A stretch of 64,000 nt of DNA from CAADGU01 sp964467705 (GCA_964467705.1 CAYXUZ010000001.1:1-64000), one strand, 5' to 3'. Shown: positions 9,165 to 17,703, counted from the first letter of the stretch. Numbers and translations: made by a program. The notes: generated by a model from the letters alone, not told the origin.

Positions 9165-9666
9165 TTAGCTTCTCCTTGCATAAATCAACAACGAGTTTTC
9201 AACCCATTGTTTATTGGATGAATCCCTGATTTGTTGAAAATGGTCTCTCTTCTTCCTTCAACTATTTTCAGGGCTGCTATTATTTTGATTAATTGTTGAG
9301 CTTCCGGTGAAGGATCCCCTTCCACCCCGATTCTTTGCTGGATTTTGGTAACTAAATGCGCCCCCTACTATCGGTTAGATAATAGGGGGCGCGTTCACAC
9401 GCCACCAAGCCAGAGGCATAAAGCCAGGTAAAGTGGCACGTCTTGATGAGTGATTGCGGAAGTGAAAAAATCTGAGTTGTTGTACACCCTTGCTTATTCT
9501 GTCCACTATTCCGCCTTTGGGAGATGGGGCGGATTGATAAGGTTTTAGAAACAATATCAGTCAACAGAATAAAAAAAGTTTTCTGCAATTCAAGAACAGT
9601 CGGGTGGCAGTGCGGTGACAGGGCCACACTTTTTGCCGTTCAATGGTTTGTTGAGCCGATTATGAA
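9165..9666. other. Non-coding spacer with a strong hairpin
   Basis: No credible gene in 500 bp. At 9358-9392 the sequences GCGCCCCCTA and TAGGGGGCGC form a strong hairpin with a short loop and no following T-run. This may be a structured RNA end of the expansin-like gene transcript (minus strand) or a repeat element. The left part holds the ribosome site AAGGAG of the protease gene. Confidence 0.5.
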
Positions 9667-10434
9667 TCAGGGCGGTGGGGGGAATTGGGATGTGCCGGGC
9701 ACGTCGCCGTTTTCGATGTGGGGGATGCCGCTGTCGGTGAGGGTATGGCCGAAGCTGTCGGTAACGCGGAAGGTGTATGGCCCTGGCCCCATGCCGGCCG
9801 CTTCCACAAAGTAGTTCCATTCTTCACGCTGCACTTCGATCCATTGGCTGCCGTTCCAATACTCAAAGCGGGTGATAGGATTGCGGTGATTGCGAATTTG
9901 CACGGCCGTCCACCATTGATTACTGCCATCCTTGAAATGATAGACAATCGGGCCGTCTACAGGATAACTCACCAATTGCCAGGCGATGGGCACACGCCCT
10001 TGTGGCAGGTCGGCGATTTCGGCAAAGGCTTGCGGACTCATGTCCACGTCGCCCTGCGGACATTCCGGGCAGCGGTCTACAATGCGCACGATGACGCTGC
10101 CTTGCGGCCCGGTGACTTGCACATATGCGCCACAGAGGGCGGCATTGTTGTAGTCGGTGTGGTTCATGGCGGCGACCATCAGATTGCCGGGCGAGGCGGG
10201 AAAGCCGCAATTGCCCGTACCGTCGGCGTCATAATACGTGCCTTCGCCGCTGTGGATGGGGCCGAAGGGGATGGGTACGTTGGCGGGGCTGAGGACGAGG
10301 GGCAGATAGGCGCGGGGTGACAAACCATTGCCGGTGAAGTAAGCGGAGGCTGGGCTGAGCACAAGGAAGGTGATGAGAAGGAGGAGGGAGGTCACGGCCG
10401 TAAAGCCACCGATGAACAACGACATTCTTTTCAT
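9667..10434 (-). CDS. Secreted bacterial expansin-like protein
   Basis: 256 residues with an N-terminal signal or anchor segment (about 8-31) and the motif AYLPLVLSP straight after it. The first domain has the double-psi beta-barrel signature of expansins and EXLX1: GEGTYYDADGTGNCGF, then VRIVDRCPECPQGDVDMSPQAFAEIA with the key Asp. The C-terminal half (FEYWNGSQWIEVQRE...GPYTFRVTDSFG) matches the CBM63-like beta-sandwich of expansins. Such proteins loosen cellulose or peptidoglycan networks without hydrolysis. Start codon choice between the first and fourth residues is open; no strong ribosome site is seen. Confidence 0.85.
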   Translation of the reverse strand: MKRMSLFIGGFTAVTSLLLLITFLVLSPASAYFTGNGLSPRAYLPLVLSPANVPIPFGPIHSGEGTYYDADGTGNCGFPASPGNLMVAAMNHTDYNNAALCGAYVQVTGPQGSVIVRIVDRCPECPQGDVDMSPQAFAEIADLPQGRVPIAWQLVSYPVDGPIVYHFKDGSNQWWTAVQIRNHRNPITRFEYWNGSQWIEVQREEWNYFVEAAGMGPGPYTFRVTDSFGHTLTDSGIPHIENGDVPGTSQFPPPP

Positions 10435-10551
10435 GGGGGCGAGTATAGCGGATAAAGGGTGAGGATTCTACGGTACTGTGGGTTACGGCCGTCTGGCAAT
10501 CAGGATGTTATTCGCATTTGACTCAAAATTGAGGCAATGGTTGGCAATCGG

Positions 10552-11358
10552 CTAAAGGGGAACGTGGGCACGAACCGCCCAGGCCCGCGCCGTCAAGGAG
10601 ATTGACCCATCGGCGGCAATGGGCAGGCGCTCTCTTATCTGGTCGCGCAAACGCATTCTTTCTGTTTCATCGAGGGACATGGCATAGGCAGGAGCCGGCC
10701 CCTGACCGCCAAGGAAAGGCTGCCAGAAGTCATCAAAATGTGCGAACCGCGTTGGTATATCAAAAGGGATCACTTCGATTTTTTCAAGTCTGGCGCTGGC
10801 AAACAACTTCTCCAGCGCCTCTGGACGGCACAGCGGGAAACGGACACCTTCATCTAACTTCGCCGCCTGCGGGTCAAGCTCCGTAGCCACATCCCAAAAG
10901 AAACGCAAAAGCTCCATCTTTCCGGCATAATCCCAAACATAGGCGGCAATCGTGCCGCCTCTGTCCGTGACGCGCATCATTTCAAGAAGCGCCGTATGTT
11001 GATCCGGGACAAAGTTCAATACCAATCCTGAGACCACCACATCTACCGACCCATCACCCAACGGAATGGTCGTGGCACTTCCCTGGCAAAGCTCGGCCCG
11101 ATCTGCCAGATTTATCTTCGCAATTTGCAGAAATCCCTCTGAAGGCTCAACCCCGGCAATTGAAGCGGGTATACAACTATCTATGATCGCCGCGCAGAGC
11201 GCCCCTGTGCCGCATCCCACATCCAGCCATCTTCGCTCCGGCGGAATGTTTAACCATGAGAGAAATAGGGGCGCGATCTGGCGGCTCCACCGGCCAATAT
11301 ATTGCTCATACAGCGTGCCGCGCTCCCAGGTATCGGAAAGTTGGTTTTGGCCCATCAT
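10552..11358 (-). CDS. Class I SAM-dependent methyltransferase (UbiE/Methyltransf_11 type)
   Basis: About 268 residues. The SAM-binding motif LDVGCGTGALC lies near residue 42 and is followed by a typical VVVSGLVLNFVPD segment. The substrate cannot be told from sequence. I chose the ATG at 11358 because GGAGGG lies 7 bp upstream; the reading frame is open 18 bp further. It stands alone between the expansin-like gene and the repeat-rich island. Confidence 0.85.
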   Translation of the reverse strand: MMGQNQLSDTWERGTLYEQYIGRWSRQIAPLFLSWLNIPPERRWLDVGCGTGALCAAIIDSCIPASIAGVEPSEGFLQIAKINLADRAELCQGSATTIPLGDGSVDVVVSGLVLNFVPDQHTALLEMMRVTDRGGTIAAYVWDYAGKMELLRFFWDVATELDPQAAKLDEGVRFPLCRPEALEKLFASARLEKIEVIPFDIPTRFAHFDDFWQPFLGGQGPAPAYAMSLDETERMRLRDQIRERLPIAADGSISLTARAWAVRAHVPL

Positions 11359-11440
11359 TTTCAATCCCTCCATCAAAATCCACTAACAGATCATGATGCT
11401 GATTATTACACCGTTAACAAAATAATCTGAACTTTCTTGT

Positions 11441-11526
11441 GTCATTCCGAGGAGTCTTCGACGAGGAATCTCTACTACTTTTGCAGGAGGGGGATTCCTC
11501 ACTTCGAAGACTTCGTTCGGAATGAC
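11441..11526. repeat. GTCATTCCGA palindromic element, copy 1
   Basis: An 86-bp element starts GTCATTCCGA and ends CGGAATGAC. Inner arms GAGGAATCTC and GGGGATTCCTC, and GTCTTCGA with TCGAAGAC, make it nearly fully foldable. A second, diverged copy lies at 41838-41939. It lies upstream of the methyltransferase gene in a non-coding stretch. Confidence 0.8.
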
Positions 11527-11763
11527 AGGTGAAGTGTTCAAATTAAGAAAACTTGCTTAGCGGTGTATTATACTGGCCGCCGGGTGTATTCATTATTTAT
11601 GATCACAACCACAATTGCCTGTTGTGGTGGGGGTCAGGCATTTGGCTGGCTGGCAGGTTCTTCGACAATGGGCGGGGTAGATGGGGGCGTCACGGCCGTG
11701 ACCGCAAACCCCCACGCTTGCAACGCACTGGTCACTACGCCATTGTACCGGGTGATGACCATC

Positions 11764-11845
11764 GTGAATGTTCACGCGACCCGGATCATGGCGATCCGAC
11801 AGCCGTGAATGTTCACGCGACCCGGATCATGGTGATCCGACGGCC
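11764..11845. repeat. Two tandem 41-bp repeats
   Basis: GTGAATGTTCACGCGACCCG followed by a GGATCatggGATCC-like palindrome is repeated exactly with a 41-bp period (11764-11804 and 11805-11845), with two mismatches. Each unit holds the palindrome GTGAATGTTCAC and ends at, or near, a GGCCGTGA motif. The GTGAAnnTTCAC-GGCCGT pairing also recurs in the modules further right. Confidence 0.8.
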
Positions 11846-11898
11846 GTGATGTGTGGGGAGGGAGGGTACGGCCGTGAATCTTCACGAACTATTAAAAG

Positions 11899-12027
11899 AC
11901 TAAGGGTTTGCGTTACCTGCGTGTGGGCGGGCGTAGATAAATACTCGGGAGCAGGAAGAACTGGAAGCAAGAAAAATGCTCGAAAATGTCGCAGAATCCC
12001 ACACGTCAGGTGCACGCTTTGTTGGGG
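11899..12027 (-). repeat. attC-like recombination site 1 (downstream of AIPR gene)
   Basis: On the minus strand, straight after the AIPR gene, CCCCAAC is followed by GCGTgcACCTGaCGTGTGGG. After about 70 bases, the pairing arm CCCACACGCAGGTaACGC and CTTAGTC follow. The arms pair almost perfectly, with unpaired extra bases in the left arm, and the outer heptamers approach RYYYAAC and GTTRRRY. This is the layout of integron attC sites, in the orientation expected for a cassette (gene, then attC). The right-hand heptamer is imperfect and no integrase is in the window, so the call is tentative. Confidence 0.45.
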
Positions 12028-12034
12028 TGGCGGT

Positions 12035-13822
12035 TTATCGGGCTTTTTGACTTAAGAACGATTTGACTTCATTTAACACCAATTCGTTAAACTCTCGGTC
12101 TCGGTAAATATCGCGATAAAGAGTTCTGGGAAACTTCTGTTGATAAGAATTACGCGCCTTGAGAAATATTTTCCTTGCATTAAAGAACGATTCTTCAACC
12201 TCTCTTTGATTTTGCTTAAGCTTTGAAATTATTGATTTTGCTTCTTTCTCGACATCTTTCGACGTTAAGTCATATTTGCTATATTTTCCTGCAAGCAACT
12301 GTTTAACAATCATAATGTAATAAAATCTTGGCGAATAAACATCGTCGTTGAGTATCCCCTTGTGTTTAAGTTTAACCAATAATGCAAGCAGGTAATTAGC
12401 GATATAATAAATCTCGATCTTATGGTCGTCTCTAAATAAACGAGTAAGCCTTGACCTTAATATATTGGCTGGATTGTTGTTGTATACAACATATGTGTCT
12501 TGAAAATAAACACAAGTTATTGCTCTTATTAGGCTGTGCAAATTAACAATTTGATATTGATAGTATGATTTTTCAAGGAAATCAAACTCGCCTGACCGTC
12601 TTTCATAAAAGATTTGAATAGGCATTTCTTTAGAATATGCTTCAAATGTTTCTTGTAGCAGTTTATGGTAATGCTCTAGCGCAATAAACGCTTCATCGGG
12701 TACGGGTGTTTGCTTGTTGGTTGCTTTTACAATCATGGAAATTAAATCGAGATCAGTTGTGTGGATTATCTTTATAGGAACTAAAATTTCCGAAACATAT
12801 TTTCTCCCTAAAAAGATTTCGTTGCTCGTTTGACAGCCATTTACAATTTGAAAATCTCTCATTTCATAAGTGTTTGAGCCTAATGATTTGAAATGCTTTG
12901 CAACAATTGTGATTCCGTTATTTAGGAGAACGAATTTGTCTCGAAGGACTTTGGTGTTTATGGTTTTTGAAATTTCTTTATTAACAGAATTTTCTTCACC
13001 TTGAAAATCTCTCACGTTTTCGTAAAAAAGTTTTCTCCGAAGATTTCCTTGTTTATCCGTGATAATACCAAGAAAGTCTTCGCCTGAAACATAACCAAGA
13101 TATGACTGTTCAACTTGGCTTATCCTGTCAAGAGATAAATTATTTTTGAAACTCAACTGGACTTCGATTCTGTTTTCTAGTTCATTAAATGCATCAATTA
13201 TATAATTACTTCCAAGAACATATGTGTTTACTTTCTTTATTTCTGTATAGGTTCTTTCTATTAGTTTCTTTTCTTCTTCACAGATATTGAAAATAATATC
13301 AACATCACAATCTTTACCTGCTGTAACGTAATAAATATGTATTTCTGGAGACCTTGAATTTAAGAAGCGCGAATACTTAAAATCTAAAATTGCTTCGTAT
13401 ATATCTTTGGCGTTTTTGATATTTTCATTGTCTTCAAGTAATTTCCCGTCCCCCAGAAAACTTTGTGTCGCCTTTAAAGTTTTGAGAATAGAGCCAGTGT
13501 CGTAGCTTTCTTCAATTTTTGTCTGAATGAATATTATTTTTACATCTAGTGTTTTTGATTTGGCATACTGTTCAATATCTTCCTTGCTGGTTACTAAATT
13601 GTCATTAATGATAAACGCAATGCTGTCAAGTCCAAACATTGAACCGTTGTCTACATCAACTAAAGGTAAATCTTGCGGGTCTGAAAATGCTTCAGGGTGA
13701 AATTTAGAAATTACCAAGTAATTTGTTAAATATTCATAGAGTTTATTTTCTTCCATTTCGATTAAGGATTTCTTTTCAGAAAAACCCTTCATAATGCCTA
13801 CAAGAATTTTATTAAGTGCCAT
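12035..13822 (-). CDS. AIPR family (abortive infection phage resistance) protein
   Basis: 595 residues. The AIPR domain is recognised by NVRDFQGEENSVN (near 275), LLNNGITIVAKHF (near 305) and DFQIVNGCQTS (near 327). This family is linked to abortive infection and is often carried with restriction systems; the biochemical activity is not known to me. The start has AAGGA 9 bp upstream. The gene is clearly AT-rich compared with its neighbours and has no ACGGCCGT in 1.8 kb, so recent horizontal transfer is likely. It is followed by an attC-like hairpin and preceded by a repeated module of about 340 bp. Confidence 0.88.
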   Translation of the reverse strand: MALNKILVGIMKGFSEKKSLIEMEENKLYEYLTNYLVISKFHPEAFSDPQDLPLVDVDNGSMFGLDSIAFIINDNLVTSKEDIEQYAKSKTLDVKIIFIQTKIEESYDTGSILKTLKATQSFLGDGKLLEDNENIKNAKDIYEAILDFKYSRFLNSRSPEIHIYYVTAGKDCDVDIIFNICEEEKKLIERTYTEIKKVNTYVLGSNYIIDAFNELENRIEVQLSFKNNLSLDRISQVEQSYLGYVSGEDFLGIITDKQGNLRRKLFYENVRDFQGEENSVNKEISKTINTKVLRDKFVLLNNGITIVAKHFKSLGSNTYEMRDFQIVNGCQTSNEIFLGRKYVSEILVPIKIIHTTDLDLISMIVKATNKQTPVPDEAFIALEHYHKLLQETFEAYSKEMPIQIFYERRSGEFDFLEKSYYQYQIVNLHSLIRAITCVYFQDTYVVYNNNPANILRSRLTRLFRDDHKIEIYYIANYLLALLVKLKHKGILNDDVYSPRFYYIMIVKQLLAGKYSKYDLTSKDVEKEAKSIISKLKQNQREVEESFFNARKIFLKARNSYQQKFPRTLYRDIYRDREFNELVLNEVKSFLSQKAR

Positions 13823-13884
13823 AATGTTTTATCCTTGTGTTTTGGTTTTTGGTTTCAAGAAATTAACTAACCACTTGGCGAAGC

Positions 13885-14222
13885 CACCCAACTATTCATT
13901 ACCTTGCATCCATCGCAGGGAATTCTTTTTCGGAATGATACCCGGCAATCATAGGAGGGCAATTATTTCTTTTCAGGTGTTTAACCTGTATGGATAGACT
14001 AATAGCCTGCTGGATCAAATGCGGGATGTCATCAAGAATATCGTATTGGGAGATTTTCGAAAAGGGCTGTGTCAACGGCCGTTATCCTGAAACTTTTGTT
14101 GTTGGGTAGGAATAGATAAATGGGGATACGGCCGTGAATGTTTAAGTGACCTGGATGGGGATGAGATGGGAGAGAGGAGGAGAGGGAGAGGGGGGGTACG
14201 GCCGTGAATTTCACCAATTATC
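13885..14222 (-). repeat. Long repeated module, copy A (upstream of AIPR gene)
   Basis: This non-coding module aligns over its whole length with copy B at 15405-15785. Shared blocks include CCAACTATT.ATTACC.TGCA, GGAATGATACC, GGTGTTTA, CCTGCT.GATCAAATGCG and TAAATGGGG-TACGGCCGTGAA. A purine-rich stretch (GAGGAGAGGGAGAGG) follows, then a second TACGGCCGTGAA. In both copies the two octamers flank the purine tract. Copy A lacks about 45 bp present in copy B. No gene is seen in it. Confidence 0.8.
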
Positions 14223-14226
14223 AAAA

Positions 14227-14294
14227 GAGTAACGTGCGCTTCACCCGCACGCGGAGCGATAGCGCAGCGAGTCGGGTGCAAGCGCGGGTTGGGC
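14227..14294 (-). repeat. attC-like recombination site 2 (downstream of S41 peptidase gene)
   Basis: On the minus strand GCCCAAC-CC-GCGCTTgCACCCGaC is followed by a short loop region and then CGGGTGAAGCGC-AC-GTTACTC. The arms GCGCTT/AAGCGC and CACCCG/CGGGTG pair perfectly, and single extra bases (g, a) stick out of the left arm, as in integron attC sites. A second GCCCAAC lies 13 bp nearer the gene. The right core is GTTACTC rather than GTTRRRY. Orientation relative to the gene fits a cassette. Confidence 0.5.
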
Positions 14295-14334
14295 GGCTTT
14301 GTTGGGCTGCATTTCGCCAACGCGGAAGAATATG

Positions 14335-15348
14335 CTATTGGGCTTCTAACTCCTGAAGAGCTGTTTGGGTCTCCGCCTTGAGCAGATTATACGATCGGGA
14401 CGTTGTTTCGCCGAGTTGCTCAAGTACATACTGCAAGGCCATACGATAGGCGACTCTAAATGCCTGCTCTGAGGGGACTGAAATATCAGGAATTACGCCC
14501 GTCCCTTCCCAATTTGTTCCCGTAATAGGATTGATGGCGCGCGCGTGGGGGATGAAGATGTCAAGGTGTTGATGTAGCCGATGTGGCCCACCCGGATGGG
14601 CTCCGCCACCCGTAGCTTCGCCTATCAAGGTTGCACGCTTGTTGGCCTGAAGGTCGTAAGCGAACGCTTCTCCGGCTGAAAATGTCTCTTTGCTTGTCAG
14701 TACATAGACGGGTTTATCGCCATAGCGGCCACCAGGAACATAAGGAAAAGTCCTAAACTGCGTGGTGTACTCCGGGTTGCGTGAGTAAATGTTATTGAGT
14801 TGCAGATAAGGATTACTGAAAATATAACTCAGGATCAAAGCGACCATGTTGGCATCCCCACCCCGACATTTGCGCAGATCCAGAATTAAAGTGTGCGTGT
14901 TGGTCAAGAAATTCATTGCTGCGCTGGCCGTGTGGCCACCCCGTGTAACATCGTGAAAGACCCGTATATCTAGATAGCCCACATTTCCGGGCAGTCTTTC
15001 CGCTTTCGATAATCCATAATTCTCCAATTCGGCTTGTTTACGCGCCTCAAGCAACCAGTCTTCATCGTCAACCAACTCCGTATCAGGCTCCGGTAGAGGT
15101 TCGGGATACCAGCGCACCCGCAGGTGTTTATCTTGACTGATCGCCTGTATCTGGCGGGTAAGCGCAAGGGCAAATGCTTCGGCTTCGGTGGTTTCGGCAT
15201 ATTCGCCGTCGGCCAAGCCCTGCTGAAGGCGCAGGCCAATCTGCTCTGCAATCTCGGGAAAAATATAGTCCGACCGCAATTTCTCCACAATGTTGCGGAT
15301 AATTTCAGCGCGTATGGTCATATCTATGGTTGTCAATGTGGGATCCAT
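14335..15348 (-). CDS. S41 family peptidase (C-terminal processing / retinol-binding-like)
   Basis: 337 residues with no signal peptide. The N-terminal helical S41 region (about 10-70) is followed by GNVGYLDIRVF, LILDLRKCRGG and the catalytic serine motif KETFSAGEAFAYDL. The late motif GTNWEGTGVIPDI is typical of S41 peptidases of the interphotoreceptor retinol-binding type. The serine is present, so activity is plausible; no PDZ domain is obvious. The gene stands alone between repeat modules, with an attC-like site at its 3' end and no ACGGCCGT inside. Confidence 0.88.
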   Translation of the reverse strand: MDPTLTTIDMTIRAEIIRNIVEKLRSDYIFPEIAEQIGLRLQQGLADGEYAETTEAEAFALALTRQIQAISQDKHLRVRWYPEPLPEPDTELVDDEDWLLEARKQAELENYGLSKAERLPGNVGYLDIRVFHDVTRGGHTASAAMNFLTNTHTLILDLRKCRGGDANMVALILSYIFSNPYLQLNNIYSRNPEYTTQFRTFPYVPGGRYGDKPVYVLTSKETFSAGEAFAYDLQANKRATLIGEATGGGAHPGGPHRLHQHLDIFIPHARAINPITGTNWEGTGVIPDISVPSEQAFRVAYRMALQYVLEQLGETTSRSYNLLKAETQTALQELEAQ

Positions 15349-15404
15349 GTGGTCTGTAGCCTAGTCTGCTATATTGATGGCTTGATCGGTTAGAAATGCG
15401 AGCG

Positions 15405-15785
15405 TATTAGCCGTCCAACTATTTATTACCCTGCACCGATTGCAGGATATTCTTTGAAGGGGAATGATACCTAGCGATTTCAGGAGTGCAAGCATTTATT
15501 TTTGGGTGTTTACCCAGCAATAATTAGCAGAATAAACACCTGCTACAAGCTGATTACCCTGCATTGATAGACAAAAAACCTGCTAGATCAAATGCGAGAG
15601 GCTATCGGGCATATTGTACCGGGGGATTCACGAACAAGATGATGTCAACGGCGTAATCCTAAAACTTTTGCCGTTGGGTAGGGGGAGATAAGTGGGGGTA
15701 CGGCCGTGAATCAAAATGAGATGAGAGGAGGGAGGGAAGGGGGGAGTACGGCCGTGAAGCTTCACTTTCTACCAATTCTCATTTC
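15405..15785 (-). repeat. Long repeated module, copy B (upstream of S41 gene)
   Basis: Homologous to copy A, same orientation. It carries an extra internal segment with a second TTACCCTGCA block near 15560, so the block is itself partly duplicated. Its right part again has GTTGGGTAGG, TACGGCCGTGAA, a purine-rich run (GAGGAGGGAGGGAAGGGG), TACGGCCGTGAA and GCTTCAC. No gene is seen. Confidence 0.8.
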
Positions 15786-15804
15786 ATTTTGTTTGGAGGG
15801 TCAT

Positions 15805-16521
15805 TTAAAAGGATGATTTAAGTTTTTCCAACATCGTGATGTCATCACTTAGAAGTTGTCGCTCATTTTCTGACAATTCTAATTTTTCAAACTGAACATA
15901 TAAACTGCGAGCAAGATCATGTTCATCCGATATAACTGCCAATTCAATTCGAGCCGCAAGAACGCGAGCAAACTCAATCTGTGTTCCCTCTTGTTTACGT
16001 GCCAACGCGCTATCCAGGACTTTTGCCGCGGCCACATCATCATTATGAAAATCACGTAATCTAATAGCTGTGTTCAATGATTTTTGAAGAGGTGTTTGCC
16101 CGGCTTGTTTATATGCCTGTGATACTTCTTCATCCTCTTTGCCCTGCTTGATAAAAATAATGGAATTTCCAGAGACATCGGTAAGTGTGAAACGAGTTTG
16201 CTTCGGTTTCATTCTTGAGATTCGCGGAAATCCTTTGGAAGGTGTTTTTCCTAAATGATTTCGCAGGCGTTGCAGGAACAAAGCATGTAACTCTTCCACT
16301 TCAGGCATGATAATGAGACAAGTACTAAAATTCTCTTCTGGCTTGAGTCCCTTGAGACCAAAGAAATGCAGTTCGTAGTCATCTTCATAGCGAACAACGG
16401 CATAGGCATTGGGTGCTTTTTGTCTATAGGTGACTTGGAATCCAATCGCTTGCCAGAAAACCAGCATGTCATCCATTGATTCGCAAGGTAATGCAGGAAT
16501 TGTCGTGATGTTACTGCTCAT
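15805..16521 (-). CDS. VOC-fold (glyoxalase/bleomycin-resistance-like) protein with C-terminal extension
   Basis: 238 residues. The first 130 residues fit a vicinal-oxygen-chelate domain: TIPALPCESMDDMLVFWQAIGF, YELHFFGL, and FTLTDVSGNSIIF. This is the bleomycin-resistance style of the family, which often binds rather than cleaves its ligand. The remaining 100 residues are helical and charged, without a match I recognise. The start is well supported by AAGGAG nine bases upstream. It lies in the repeat-separated island; a shortened copy of the pyrimidine/ACGGCCGT element lies directly before it. Confidence 0.82.
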   Translation of the reverse strand: MSSNITTIPALPCESMDDMLVFWQAIGFQVTYRQKAPNAYAVVRYEDDYELHFFGLKGLKPEENFSTCLIIMPEVEELHALFLQRLRNHLGKTPSKGFPRISRMKPKQTRFTLTDVSGNSIIFIKQGKEDEEVSQAYKQAGQTPLQKSLNTAIRLRDFHNDDVAAAKVLDSALARKQEGTQIEFARVLAARIELAVISDEHDLARSLYVQFEKLELSENERQLLSDDITMLEKLKSSF

Positions 16522-16527
16522 TGAAAT

Positions 16528-16580
16528 GTACTCCTTATTTGGGAGAGAGGATAAGGGAAGGGAAGGGTACGGCCGTGAAT
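16528..16580. repeat. Partial module end: purine tract plus TACGGCCGTGAAT
   Basis: GGGAGAGAGGATAAGGGAAG leads into GGGTACGGCCGTGAAT, the same arrangement found at 11851-11876, 14160-14212 and 15725-15760. Here it sits directly before the VOC gene start and close to the assembly gap at 16591-16600, so its full length is unknown. Confidence 0.7.
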
Positions 16581-16590
16581 CCCAAAGATG

Positions 16591-16600
16591 NNNNNNNNNN
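16591..16600. other. Assembly gap (10 N)
   Basis: Ten undefined bases. The true gap length is unknown and the 3' end of the membrane protein gene at 16601-17050 is missing or misjoined here. Confidence 1.
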
Positions 16601-17050
16601 CGCCTCGTTGATAGCTTGCATCCAACCTTGAAGATCAGGCACCTGCCAGGCCATCGCGTCCGTCACTCCCTGCTCGTTGGTGTACACCACCTTCAGCAGC
16701 GGCGTCAAACGCGACTTGCCTAAAAACGAACCTGGATTCTCAAGCGCCTGAATCGTTTGCAGCGGGATATGAAACTCCCTGTTTGGCACCCACATCTCGA
16801 AAATTAGCTCTGAATCGGTGAGAATCAAGGTGCCATTTCCGCGCAGTTGACCGGCTCCGCGTGATTCCTGCCCAAAAAAGCTGGCCGCACGGTCAATCTG
16901 CTGCGCCGTTGGATAACGTTCCCGCGCACTGGCTTCCTTCTTTCGGGCGGTGCGTCTCAGCACCAGCAACACCCCACCAAAGACCAATATGAAAAAACCG
17001 GCTAAGACAAGCAGCAGCACTAATACCGAACCAATCCCGTACAGTTCCAT
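16601..17050 (-). CDS. Small membrane-anchored protein with PH/GRAM-like domain (3' end lost in gap)
   Basis: The N-terminus is a single membrane segment (about residues 6-31, GIGSVLVLLLVLAGFFILVF). It is followed by a basic stretch and a soluble beta-rich region (GTLILTDSELIFEMWVP...FHIPLQTIQAL) that looks like a PH- or GRAM-like fold. The sequence is broken at the N run after about 150 residues; codons read beyond the gap are not trusted. Function unknown. Confidence 0.65.
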
Positions 17051-17129
17051 GCCATTCCTCCTGCAAACAAAAGTGGCGTATATCTAAACTGTCAATCTAC
17101 ACTAGGAATGGCGATCAAATAAGTTGAAC

Positions 17130-17163
17130 AAACCTGACAGGTCTCCAAAGACCTGTCAGGTTT
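17130..17163. terminator. AAACCTGACAGGTCT hairpin
   Basis: A perfect 15-bp stem AAACCTGACAGGTCT (17130-17144) pairs with AGACCTGTCAGGTTT (17149-17163) across a 4-base loop. It is located after the DinB-like gene (minus strand) and is identical in sequence to the hairpin after the giant surface-protein gene. The stem ends in TTT, which would serve as a short T-run. Confidence 0.7.
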
Positions 17164-17208
17164 AAGTGTCCAGGTTATTAAATCGCTAATCCTACTCATC
17201 GAAGCCCG

Positions 17209-17703
17209 TTAACCATGTGATGACCTCTGGTCATTCAAAACGGTGGCCAACAAATCAATCTGCCCAATATGGTGTGTGGCATGGAGCAGGTTACGCAGCA
17301 TGGCCTGTACCACGCTGTGCGCCTCGCCCCGAATATAGACGGTTTGGGCAAAGTCCTCATCGGTAAGTGATTCGAGGGTAGCAAAGAGAAGTTGCCAACT
17401 TTTCTCCCAACGTGCCATTATCTGCGGGCGATTGTCGTCCGCCTCATGCACAAACTCGCGTGGCCGCTCACGGTTCGCTTTTTCACCATCGGTCGTCAAA
17501 AAATCAGTCCAGCGCGAGAGAAAGTTGCCGCTGATGTGCTTGACCAATATAGCCATACTGTTTGTATGATCGTCACCATCTTCTTTCAGGTGGGCAAAAA
17601 ACGCCGCATCATCCACGCGGCCCAAGGCTTTGTCTGCCATCTGCTTCTGCTCCTGGTATTGTGCAATCACCTCTGCCTTAATTTCCATCCATGCACTGCT
17701 CAT
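17209..17703 (-). CDS. DinB/DUF1572-like four-helix protein
   Basis: 164 residues. The segment NLLHATHHIGQIDLLA carries the HxxxH-type metal-binding pattern of the DinB/YfiT fold, and MAILVKHISGNFLSRW near the N-terminus supplies the other expected His. Members are metal-binding proteins, some acting in thiol-dependent reactions; the substrate here is unknown. No ACGGCCGT inside. Confidence 0.8.
   Translation of the reverse strand: MSSAWMEIKAEVIAQYQEQKQMADKALGRVDDAAFFAHLKEDGDDHTNSMAILVKHISGNFLSRWTDFLTTDGEKANRERPREFVHEADDNRPQIMARWEKSWQLLFATLESLTDEDFAQTVYIRGEAHSVVQAMLRNLLHATHHIGQIDLLATVLNDQRSSHG

Noticed and set aside
9352..9627. Small gene in the spacer upstream of the protease
   Set aside because: No ribosome site or recognisable protein pattern; a strong hairpin lies in it.
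11764..11845. CRISPR array
   Set aside because: Only two repeats with no variable spacer between them; no cas genes in the window.
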